Below, in pieces: positions 24,266 to 33,999 of a stretch of DNA of 64,000 nt. Numbering within the stretch: position 1 is the first letter of the stretch; each line of letters starts with the position of its first letter. Source of the DNA: Episyrphus balteatus (taxonomy: Eukaryota > Arthropoda > Insecta > Diptera > Syrphidae); assembly GCF_945859705.1 (NCBI RefSeq), contig NC_079135.1:1426001-1490000 (forward strand), written 5' to 3'. A program made the position numbers and the translations under genes. Below the pieces are notes generated by a model. It was not told the origin of the DNA, did no database searches, and saw only the letters and a list, made by a program, of their open reading frames with translations.

Positions 24266-25519
24266 TTAGTTTTTTGGAGCTGCATTTAAATGGATTTTTG
24301 ACCCTTGTGTGTTTTTGTTTACAAATTCTTGAATAAATGTGTTATCAGGCCATGATGAAGGGTGCATCAACAAATTAAACATAGGTTCGGGAACTGAAAC
24401 TTTAAATGATGCTACTCTTCCATTAGACCTAGTAATGTTTTTACATTTCACTAAGTTTAGGTCATTAGAAACGTTATTTTTAATAAGGACAGACTTAATG
24501 TGATCTAAAATGTCTGTATGAGATGTTGAAATATCAAATTTAGAGATAAATATATTTTTGGGACAGGGTACAACTCTAGGTTGAAATATGTTTACTGGAG
24601 AATTAGTATTAGCAATAGGCAAAGTGATGTTGGTTGGGTTTTGAGTTTGAATTGAGTTTACATTGATGTTATTATTAGATAAACTTTCAGTGTTTATTGT
24701 AAGATTATTGTTGTGAACATGAAACTGCATTTCTTCCTGAATAGACATTGAAACAGGGTTTTCAAGAGCATTGACCGAAGTTTGGTTGGTAGTGGGAATC
24801 GTGGAATTAGAAATTTCAATATTGATCAATTTATTTAAACTATCTTTGGTACTTTTTAACTCATTCTCCAAAGCTGCGAAATGATTGTTGCTTTCATCAA
24901 AATTATTATTGCTTATTGTTAATAAATTCTCAACTTCATTTGAAAGTTTGAGAACGGATTCAGAAATTTTGTTATTAGTTGAGTTATTAAATGTATTGTG
25001 ATTATTAATATTTTTATTAATCAAAGTCAAATTTTCATCAATTTTTATTAAAAGCCGCGAATTTTTTAAATTTTCTGAATTAATTTTATTAATTTTACTA
25101 TCCAATACCTCATTAAGGGTATTGTCTAAGTTATTTAACGATTTAACAACTTTGGAGTGGTTTTTATCACTGCTAAGAGTGTTAAGTGATACAGCTCTAC
25201 TATTGGAATCTATAACTTTTTCTATTTTATCTAAATTACCTTCCAGATCAATAAAATGTTTAAAAAGCAATTCAACTTTGTTTTCCAGGCTGAAGAATCT
25301 TTCTGAGTTATTATCCACTACAGATTTTACCATGTCTACATTATTTGTTACACTAGCGAGATTAGTATTTAAATTTTGTAGTTGTAAAGAAATATTTGAA
25401 CTTTTGCAGTGATTACACAAGAGTGAAAACTTTTGCAGAGCGATCGTTTGCATTCTTGTGAGTCTATCAGAAGCCTCAGTTATTATTGAATTACAAAAAA
25501 AACACCTTATTAAATCCAT
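24266..25519 (-). CDS. retrotransposon ORF1 protein
   Basis: A 417-residue protein, presumably the RNA-binding nucleic-acid chaperone of the element. I start it at the ATG at 25519-25517; the open frame extends 19 codons further but only to a TTG. Residues 6-38 have CxxC (Cys6, Cys9) and CxxC (Cys35, Cys38), a small zinc-binding-like module. The middle (about 50-230) is rich in Asn, Leu, Lys and Ser with heptad-like spacing, probably coiled coil for multimerisation. Residues 320-410 (CPKNIFISKF, then DHIKSVLI and ASFKVSVP) resemble the compact C-terminal domain found in several insect LINE ORF1 proteins. No CCHC knuckles are seen. The stop TAA is at 24268-24266, six bases before the ORF2 frame marker. 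Confidence 0.8.
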   Translation of the reverse strand: MDLIRCFFCNSIITEASDRLTRMQTIALQKFSLLCNHCKSSNISLQLQNLNTNLASVTNNVDMVKSVVDNNSERFFSLENKVELLFKHFIDLEGNLDKIEKVIDSNSRAVSLNTLSSDKNHSKVVKSLNNLDNTLNEVLDSKINKINSENLKNSRLLIKIDENLTLINKNINNHNTFNNSTNNKISESVLKLSNEVENLLTISNNNFDESNNHFAALENELKSTKDSLNKLINIEISNSTIPTTNQTSVNALENPVSMSIQEEMQFHVHNNNLTINTESLSNNNINVNSIQTQNPTNITLPIANTNSPVNIFQPRVVPCPKNIFISKFDISTSHTDILDHIKSVLIKNNVSNDLNLVKCKNITRSNGRVASFKVSVPEPMFNLLMHPSSWPDNTFIQEFVNKNTQGSKIHLNAAPKN

Positions 25520-26329
25520 ATTGTATGAGAAAAAAAAATATAGAGAAAAAAAAAAAAAAAGCTTAAAAACAATCAAAAATGGCAGGTGGTAACCCTAGAT
25601 TTGTTTATGTCACTATGTATGTATGCATACAAGAGAACCAACAAGATCACACAAAAACACAACACACGGGAAAAAAATATTAACTACTAATTATGATGAA
25701 AAAGCAGGCAATTGAAAATTAAAATACTAACTATTATTTTATTAAAAATTTATAACTATATATTGTTTATTTAAAAAATCACTCACCCCAGAATTATTAT
25801 AAGGCACAAAATTAATTAACACAAAAATAAAACAAATAACATTATTGAGGCAAGAGAAAAGAAAAAAAGAGAATACAAAATATTTAGTAGGTACTAAAAA
25901 GAAAAGAGAGTGATGGATAGTATATGGTTAGATGTTTGAACACTGTAAAAAGCAAGAAGAAGAGACAAATAAGAGAAAATGGAATTTAGCTTTACGGGGA
26001 AGTAAACACCATGCATATGATACAGAACTAAATGGACACAAATATAGATTAGATTTTTTTTTTTTTTTATATATATTTTTTTTATATATTTTAACTTTTA
26101 TATTACTTGTGTATTCTATTCTATTTTAACAAAGAAACATAATTAAATTAAAAAACACAATAAGAAATACACTGTCTAAACACAAAACATAAATTAAGAG
26201 GAGGAAACAAAAATTATTATATATAAAATAATTGTTTAGACATTAAATGAAAACAAAAAAAAAAAATTTAAGAAAGAGATTAGCACAGGCACTAAGAAAA
26301 AGACAACTTCACAGGGAGAGAGAGAAACT
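25520..26329 (-). other. retrotransposon 5' untranslated region
   Basis: About 810 bp without open frames, AT-rich, with a TC-repeat start (AGTTTCTCTCTCTCC on the minus strand). Together with the preceding flank the start reads TTCAGTT, close to the insect initiator consensus TCAGTY. That would fit an internal promoter and a full-length 5' end, but this is inference. Confidence 0.55.
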
Positions 26330-26339
26330 GAATGCAAAA

Positions 26340-26752
26340 GACTGCAAAGAGAATGCAAAAGAATGCAAAGAATGCAAAAGAATTCAAAAGAATGCAAAAG
26401 ACTGCAAAAAGAATGCAAAAGAATGCAAAAGACTGCAAAAGACTGCAAAAAGAATGCAAAAGAATGCAAAAGAATTCAAAAGAATGCAAATGAATGCAAA
26501 AGACTGCCAAGGAATGGAAAGATTGCAAAAAGAATGCAAAGACTGCATGCAGTCCCAAAAGACTGCAATCATTTGAATGCAGTCAATTGATTGGGGAAAA
26601 AAAAGATTGCAAAAATTTCATGGATAATGATTGGTGATTGCAAAATTTGAAGTATAAGTCTCAAGTGTAAGACAATGAATGCAATCTTTTTTGGGAATTG
26701 TGTAACTGAATGTCAAAGACTGCATTCACAAAAGATTGCATTCTTTTACAAA
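26340..26752 (-). repeat. Foldback right arm, outer part
   Basis: Continues the AAAAGAATGC array after the retrotransposon, then the unique outer arm, including AAGGAATGGAAAGATTGC, GACTGCATGCAGTCCC and TCTCAAGTGTAA. Each is the reverse complement of left-arm sequence between 19936 and 20170. The outermost 60 bp diverge more than the rest. Confidence 0.88.
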
Positions 26753-26889
26753 TTTCTTATTTATCATATAGATACTACAAATACACTTTTACTTTGTTCC
26801 AATTTTGTTATTTAAAATTTATAAAATGTGTGTTAAAACTTATTTCTAAAATGTATTTAACAAATCTTTGCTTATTTAGATCGAGAGTG

Positions 26890-28500
26890 TCATCTATATA
26901 GGTAACCCCTACATCAGACATGCTTAAAATAAAAAAAACACTTCTTTTATTTTTCTTCCATCGTCGTCACCATCGTGAGTATGAAAGAAATAACACACGC
27001 ACATTATCATCGTCCTCATCATCGTCGTCATGTGTGCAATTTCTGCCTCCTTTTTAGCGCAAATATATATACAAAACGCACACACACACTCACACACACA
27101 TTGACCATAACCATTTCCACATTCGCATATTCTTCGCATCTATTGGCCAAGGATCCCCAGCACTAGTCACTAGAATCATCGAAATTCTCCAAAGGTAGGT
27201 GGATCTCTTTTCCTAGGTAAGTTGTAGAGTAGGTACCTTCTACCTACCAGCAGCATTCGAGTACTCAAGTATTCGAGTGTCCGAGTATATTCAGCATCGC
27301 ACCGGCACAAAAATAGAGAAAAAAAAAAGAATCCTGAAAATACAAAAAGATGAAGGGAGAGAAAAAGAAAACCAAAAACAAGGATTCTGAGGTGATATGC
27401 AAATTTTTTTCGGTTGGTGCACACAAAAAGTCGATAGTCGAAGCCATACATATGAGGAAATATCCTTCTCTAGCCTAGACGACCATCATACGACTACGAC
27501 AACGACAACGACAACGATGACGATAAAGACGACGGACGATGCGATTCGGTTAGGTTCGTGTTTGGTTCACCATTCTCCACGTAAATTGCAATCCAGCAGG
27601 TACCTAGGTAAGGTAGGGAGGTACTCCGTACTCGTACTCGGATTCACAACGCAAAATATTGGAAAGGCTCGCCAAAACTTTTATGTATTGTATATTTTCG
27701 TCCATCTTGGTCGTTTTCGTTTTCGTCGTCGTCATCGTCATCGGCGTCGTCAACATCATATCGTCCATATATCCATCTGTCCGTTGTCCAACCCCGACTT
27801 ACCACCGACCATCGACCACCGACCAACTATCGCAATAGTGCAGTATAGGAGCAGCAACAGCGCTATAGGATTTAAGTTGGGAATAAGTTTTCGCTTGGTA
27901 CGAAACGGAGGACAAACGGATGATCGGACGGACGAACGGACAGACGAACGAAGGACATATCCTTTGCCTTCGCATCGCCTATAGGTTCCTTCAGAACCAC
28001 TACTCTAAGCTCCTTGCCCATTCCCCTTTTCGCATTATTCGAGATATAATGCCAGCAGAAGCCCAGCTATAGCTGGCAGAAGCAGAAGCAGAAGCAAAGG
28101 CAACGGCTACAGAGCAACCTTGATTGATTGACAGGGTATCTGAATATTCACGTGCTGCTTCTGTTTCTGGGCACTGGGCACACCATCATCCAACCTCGAG
28201 ATTCATGATTCAGGCGCACATCCGACGACTTCATTGGAGGAGAAAGATTGTGTGTGAGCGAGTGCTGCATATCCGTGGACGACACTGGTGTATGTGAGTG
28301 AGTTTGAGTGGTAGGACATCAAGTCTTTGCTTTCAATAAAAAATGAATACAAACCATTGCATGTACCAGTCCAGTAGGTTAGGTTAGGTACCTCTCTCTA
28401 CTCAATCTTATACTTCTGCTGCTTCTGTCCACCTTCCACCTTGATATAAAAGAAGAACTGGATGAGGACGAACGACGTGAGAAACGGTCATCCTCATCAT
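26890..28500. other. less AT-rich unique non-coding block
   Basis: Contains ACGACA/GACGAC tracts (about 27480-27545), GACGGAC-like tandem units (27910-27955) and CA repeats (27081-27100). No repeat is shared with the rest of the window. The 195-codon open frame at 27397-27984 runs through these tracts and has no domain, so it is not called. Confidence 0.35.
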
Positions 28501-31100
28501 TCCTTTCCGATACAGAAATATGTATATTCTTGGTCAATAATATTTCTTTTTTTTTTCATTTTTTGTATTTTATGTCCTGGTTGCTGGTTCATCCTTTTTA
28601 GTTTGGTTTTTGTTCTTCTTTTTTTGTCATATTCAAAGATTGGAGGTGTGCGTCACCTGCACCACAGAAAAAGAGAGGGATCTATGTCTTTTTTTTTTTT
28701 TGTTCGTTGTTTTTGTGAACTCTCCATAAAATCTAAGCAAATGGACTTTTTCAAAAAAAAGATTTGGTGCAACAAAAAAAAGTGTTGCGGTAGCAATTTG
28801 CCATGGCGTGGATTTAGAAACACTCCTAATTAGTTCCTTGTATTTGTGCCGTGAAAGTGCAAACCAAATCCGTTTCTGGTTTTTACAGATCCTGGCTATG
28901 GGAATTTTCCGTTCCGTTTTTATGAAAAGAAAACTCGTAAAAGTATTGGATTTTTTTTTCTGGTGCAAATTAATGGTTTGATATGAAAATGGATCTTCAA
29001 TTCAAGTTCTATTAAAAAAATTAGAAGCAAACGAGACGTTACAAAATATTGTTAAGAATCGATTTCAGTTTCTTTTTAATGGCAGGGTGCAAGAAATCCA
29101 TAGACTATATTTATTATCAGTTCGAGAGTTTAATAAAATGTTAAATGTTATCAACAGTTGGAATCAAGATTTGTTTAATAGAAATTGAGAGTCAAAAGCT
29201 ATCAGCAAAAAAAAAGCAAAACTCACAAGTGGACAGTCTTGAAAATAGCTGGTATAGATTGTTTACATTTCGAAAATCACTGTCGAAAAGTCAAGATATC
29301 TGTTGGAAAATAACTCTTTTAATGATTCCGTCAAAAATTAGACCATTTTAAAGAACAGGGAAGATTGTATTACTTTTCAATATTTTCATTGTCATTATTA
29401 TTCATTGGGGCGTATACGCAACATTTTTATTTAAAATAATTTTTTTTGGTTAAATTATTTTTTGTTTTGCAAAACAAATTATGAAACTAGTTAATTTTTG
29501 TGCACCATTTTCTTAGCATAAACATCAGTTAAATTTTATTAATTTATGAAATGTTCGACCACCTAAAAATGCGTTTTAAAAGCAAATTTCTGAATGTATT
29601 GTATGAAAATTCTTTTGAGGGTTTACTTTTTCTTATAGCAAAGTCTACGTGACAAAATATGGTTTCAGAAATCATCTCTCCAATTTCGCATTTAAACCTC
29701 TCAAAGAACCGTAAAAAAATCTTCGCCCTCTCAACAAGAAGACGTATTAAGTTATGTAAAACGCATAACAATTCTCATATAAACTCACTTTCTAAAACGC
29801 TACCAAAATTCCAAAATACTTGTTTTAACATTTTCAAATATATTTGTACAAAGCTGTTAACTTGAATGAAAAAACTGATTGTGTTGAAAGTTTTTGAAAA
29901 CTTTTTAGAAGCCTTAAACAGAGCAAGGCAAATACTTCATCTTACTGTTTTGAAATGTGCTTAATGCTAAGGCAATTTTTGCCATTTCATATAATTTACG
30001 ACTTGGTTAATCCAATGTCAAGTTTTGTATGAGATATCGTCGGCTTAAAGAGTAAACCTAATAGCTCAACTTTGTTGGCGTTTGTTTCTGCACAATTACA
30101 ATCGATAAAAAAAAACAATTAGTTTAATAAAAAATCCCAAAAACTCGAATCTCAAAGGAATCTGAACACAAGTCAATCAGAAATGCTACCGTTTTCGACG
30201 AAAGTGACTGCTTTTAACAATTTTAACAAATAATCGTTGTGCCGTGGAACCGACAAATAAAATCTCTTATAAGAAAACAATTTAATTTATGAATCATATT
30301 AATATTATGAGTATCCGGGATACTTTACTTCTGGTATATTCAACTTTATTTCTGCTATATTTAACTACTTTTTGGTAAATTTAACTATATAAAGTGATTA
30401 AACATACCAGAAGTAAAGTGATCCCCGGCGATATTGTTTTCTCCGTGTACCCGCAAACAGGCTCCCCAAAAAATTTTGACGCCAATTTGAATCTATCAAA
30501 AAAGTACAATCTCTGCACAAAATGTGACATGTTGACTATACAAAAATTAACATTGGCTTGAGCTAAAAAAACTAAAAAAATTAAGAAAATTTATAGTTAG
30601 CTTGTACGGAAAGTCAACAAAAACCAGTCTGACCTTGACTTCAAAATCGAGAAAACCTAGTCTTTAACAATTGGTAAAGGGTCTTAAAAATCTTATTATT
30701 CGGCCAAATTTATCTGGTGATGTACCGGGTCTGCCTTGATTTTCCAAATTCACCTGTTGAATCGCTGAGCTAAATATCCACCGCAGACTTAGGCATAGTT
30801 ACAACGAATAACTCGTCGATCCATTTCGTCACCAACTCAATATGGAAATTTTTAAATTTATCATACCTTAGCCATTTATTAATTAAAATTATTAAATAAT
30901 TCACTTTATCTAATATTTTGAAATGTGTAAATCTGTTTGCAATTTTATTAAGAGTCAACGACTCGACATGTGTGCAAAAAACCTGATGCTCTTTTTATAT
31001 AATTTTATGTAAAGACCTGTCATTGCGAGTGCACAAATTGATTCCTTATGCATCTTTTCTCTCAAATCTAATCAAAAAAATCAAAACAAATATCAAATAA
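28500..31100. other. AT-rich intergenic DNA
   Basis: No coding or RNA gene seen. One small imperfect hairpin lies at 30314-30428 and is listed separately. Confidence 0.5.
30314..30428. repeat. short inverted repeat, possible MITE remnant
   Basis: ATCCGGGATACTTTACTTCTGG at the left pairs with CCAGAAGTAAAGTGATCCCC at 30407-30426, with a one-base bulge. The 65-bp interior is AT-rich and repeats TTTAACTA-like words. No target duplication is evident. Confidence 0.5.
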
Positions 31101-31229
31101 TATAAAATAACCAATCACACATTCAGAAGAGTATAATAAAAAAAATAAATAAGTAAGCGGAAAATGCAAGCAAAAAAACCCGACGCATATTGCCAACTTA
31201 TTAAAACAAAAAAAGAGAGAAAAAAGATA

Positions 31230-31710
31230 TTAATCGTCTCTCTGACCAGCAGTAGCGTCGTCCGTCTGTTCCGTCGGTCAGTCAGTCGATTGCTCAAATA
31301 TGCAGCACTCGTCCGTATCTGCATAATAAAATATATTATTTAATGAATAGCACATTTTAGCAATATACGTATATAGTTATTTCAAGTATTGCAACAATGT
31401 TGCAACTAGTTAACTTAAGTAGTACCGGCTGTGGCCGTCCGGCCGGCCGCGGCCGGGTCTGTGACTGATGCCGCACGCTATATAAAATATAATGGAAAGA
31501 GTTTAGGCGTGTCGAGTGAATGTCGTGTTTGTTGTTGTTTTGGAATGGAAATGGAACCCGTCTCGACGGACGCAGAGCGAAATTAAATACAAATAAGAGA
31601 AATTGTCGACACTCGACAAGTGCTTCTATGTTGCGGAAGTACATTAAAACCATTTCAACTCAGCAGCAGCGCAGCGCTCTGGTCAGTCGTCTTGGATTAA
31701 AATAATTAGG
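31230..31710. other. unique block with a GC-rich patch and TATA box
   Basis: A dense GC patch (GGCCGTCCGGCCGGCCGCGG, about 31432-31451, continuing to 31457) is unusual in this window. TATATAAA lies 22 bp downstream at 31479-31486. This could be a core promoter of an unannotated non-coding RNA, but no initiator or transcript evidence is available. Confidence 0.25.
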
Positions 31711-32017
31711 GTATTCGAAGAAATGTTTGGTATTTTGTGTACTGTAAATTTCTTTCTTATTTTATTTTGACATTCTGATATAGAAGGAGACAGGAAGGTA
31801 CTTTAATTAATATCTCCTAGTCGTAGTTCTCTAATACCGGTTCGTCAAAACGCATTTGACTGCATTTGTTAGGGATCAAGAAGGTCACTCATATTCCGAA
31901 TACTTTTAATTTTAGAAATATTTCTTGCAAATTGACATAATGTATAAAGCAAAATTCAAGTGACCGTTGTAGTGATGGTCCATGTTTCTTCCCGTAGCCT
32001 TCTTTGGTGCCTAGATA

Positions 32018-32400
32018 TTATATAGCTTTTGTTTCACTAGTATTGATTTTTAAGCCCCAAGTTCCACAGCATTCTTGAAGTCTATCAACTTGTAGTTGCA
32101 AGGCAAGTGGATAATCAGCCAGCAGCACCAGATCATCGGCAGACTTTGACTCAGAAGCCCGGAAATAATACACCTTAAAGAAAAAGCCAGTGACACCTTT
32201 AATATAAGAGGCAAACAAATTTGGGCTGAGAATGCATCCTTGAGGCACACCCGTTCACGTCTCAAATCATTCCAATAAAATGCTTTCAGTCCAAACTTCT
32301 TCATTTGTTGAATCCAGAAACTAAGATTATAACAGAACAAAGAGTTGACGGTTGTAGATCACTATTGTCTGTTTACCGTGTCAACAAAGGCCCGTTTTAA
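32018..32400 (-). pseudogene. non-LTR reverse transcriptase relic
   Basis: On the minus strand the pieces come in the usual order. First comes an AFVDTVNRQ-like block (cf. AFDSV) near 32385-32350, then NLSFWIQQMKKFGL in a shifted frame. Next is MPQGCILSPNLFASYIKGVTG (PQGxxLSPxLF) from 32248, then SADDLVLLADYPLA (catalytic DD) and CGTWGLKINTSETKAI to 32018. At least two frameshifts and a stop break it. The PQGCILSP form and WGLKIN differ from the 21-26 kb element, so this is a different family. No endonuclease part was seen. Confidence 0.8.
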
Positions 32401-33268
32401 AATCTGTGAAATAAACGTAAGGTCTCTTTTATACTTTGACCGCAAAAATATGATCCACAGTAAAGAATCCGGACCCAAGCCCTGCTTGACAAAATACTTA
32501 AGCGGTTTGTTGACTCAACCCATCACCTTAATCGCTTTATTGAAAAAAGCTTTATGAAAGCATCGAAGTAAAGTTGATTGAAGAAGTTTACCAGGTATTG
32601 TTTTGAAGTGTAGAGTAGCGAATTTAGAAAACTCTGTTGGGATTTTGTCAATATTTGGTATTTTGTTATTTTTCAATTTTTCATTAGTAGGGTTTAATGA
32701 AATAACTTACAATTAATCCAGTCAAATAAGAGTTTAACCTAGGAATGAATGGTAATAGAATTTTTTTTGCTCAATACCTTCGTTTTGGCATTCTATAACA
32801 TATCTCAAAAGTCTAGAAAAATTTCATGTCCGCAAGTCGCGATTTTCAAGGTCAAAGCGCGAAATGGAGGTTTTCAAAACTAGCAAAAGTAGACGATGGT
32901 AATACACTGCTGGTCATCTGAATACGTCTACATTTTAGTTCATCTTATTTTTAGCCTGGCTTGGTATTTATTGCAATGGTACATCTTTTTTACATACGTA
33001 ACGAGAGAACATCTTTATGCGCTTAGCTTAGGATAAAAAAAAATTGTCTTGGGACCTACCGTTCTTCTCACACGGTAGCTAGACAAAATCTATTCATAAA
33101 AACAAGTATATTTTTTGACTCATCTGAATAGACTCAAAAGTAAAAATGTTAATAAATGATGAAATGCATGGGTCAGTTGGACTCAAAATTGTGTCTGTCA
33201 ATAAATCTGATTGTCTATAACCTATAAGGACGAAAACGACTCGAAAAAAATCATTAGGCGCAGGAAAA

Positions 33269-33605
33269 ATGGCGAAAATAAAAGAAGTCTTTGAATTAGG
33301 CCGAAATCAACGATGCATTGGGACAAAAATTAACACCAGTTAAAATTTTGTATGTAGTTATTCGCGCAATATCCAAGGGTATAGAAACAACATTTACAAT
33401 CGAAGTTGCTTAGCCACAACTTGGCCGATAGATGTGCAATGATCTGAACAACATGACTTCGCGCTAAAAATTAAGCTGAAAACCGGTATGAAATAGAGTT
33501 TAACGACGGCTAAACGGGTTGTCAGAAGTGGTAAACATTTGAGAAGAATAAATCTTCGCAAAAACTACCACTTTACAACCCACGAAAAGAAACTCGCCTC
33601 CAATA
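33269..33605 (+). pseudogene. Tc1-like transposase N-terminal relic (probable)
   Basis: Translation from ATG 33269 begins MAKIKEVFELGRNQRCIGTK, similar in spacing to the first helix-turn-helix of Tc1-like transposases. After frame breaks it resumes as SLTTAKRVVRSGKHLRR and INLRKNYHFTTHEKKLASN, resembling the second helix-turn-helix and the RKNYHFT-type block. The frame is broken by stops. The match is by eye and short, so the assignment is tentative; it could belong to the same Bari/Tc1-like group as the 10.1-kb relic. Confidence 0.45.
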
Positions 33606-33817
33606 TGTCGTGAAAGTCGAATTTCCAACCGGTGATTTTACAAAGGAAAAAAATGAATTAAGTTAACCCTGAGGTCTAAATTCCTATTTGTATGACCTTC
33701 GTAGAGAGAAGGATTATTTTAAGTTGTCTGCATAACTGTGAAGGGAGTGTCATTAAGTGCAAGCTATTTTTTTCTACAAAACTTTCGATCTGCAATTTCT
33801 AACACAGTTTTTTTTAC

Positions 33818-33940
33818 TATTGGAGGCGAGTTTCTTTTCGTGGTTTGTAAAGTGGTAGTTTTTGCGAAGATTTGTTCTTCTCAAATGTTTACCACTTCTG
33901 ACAACCCGTTTTGCCGTCGTTAAACTGCATTTCATACCGG
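33818..33940 (-). repeat. inverted duplicate of 33483-33605
   Basis: The reverse complement of this 123-bp segment matches 33483-33605 with no gaps and about five mismatches. The arms are separated by 212 bp of unrelated sequence. It covers only the second part of the Tc1-like relic. Confidence 0.9.
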
Positions 33941-33999
33941 CAGTAAATATCAATGAAGCCAAATCTCACCAATTTACCCTATAATTAATAATTTTTCAT

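Larger units (their letters stand above)
20947..26329 (-). mobile_element. near-complete non-LTR retrotransposon (Jockey/CR1-type)
   Basis: A 5.4-kb element on the minus strand with a 5' untranslated region (26329-25520), ORF1, ORF2, a 3' untranslated region and an AATTT-repeat tail next to 20947. It sits inside the Foldback right arm. GAATGCAAAA occurs at both junctions (20937-20946 and 26330-26339) and is a plausible 10-bp target duplication, but the target is itself a repeat of this unit, so this is ambiguous. Two open frames without internal stops over 4 kb suggest recent insertion. ORF2 has endonuclease and reverse transcriptase domains and no RNase H, which fits the Jockey/CR1 group. 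The exact clade needs a phylogeny. Confidence 0.88.
19936..26752. mobile_element. Foldback-type element interrupted by a non-LTR retrotransposon
   Basis: Two long inverted arms flank a short loop. The left arm is 19936-20567 (632 bp) and the loop is 20568-20713. The right arm is 20714-20946 plus 26340-26752, about 646 bp once the insertion is removed. Outer ends match as TTGTAAAAGATTGCAATC on the left and its reverse complement with one change on the right. Further anchors are TTACACTTGAGACTTA and GGGACTGCATGCAGTC, and inner anchors are CACAACCACACCAAATGTAT and CAAGGATGAATTTTATAG. Between anchors both arms are tandem 10-bp repeats. Long inverted repeats made of short tandem units around a small loop are the hallmark of Drosophila FB and Galileo-like elements. 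No transposase is present, and I could not identify a target duplication. Confidence 0.85.

Noticed and set aside
27397..27984. 195-codon open frame
   Set aside because: Runs through ACGACA and GACGGAC microsatellites, has no domain, is overlapped by open frames on the other strand, and has no splice or promoter context.
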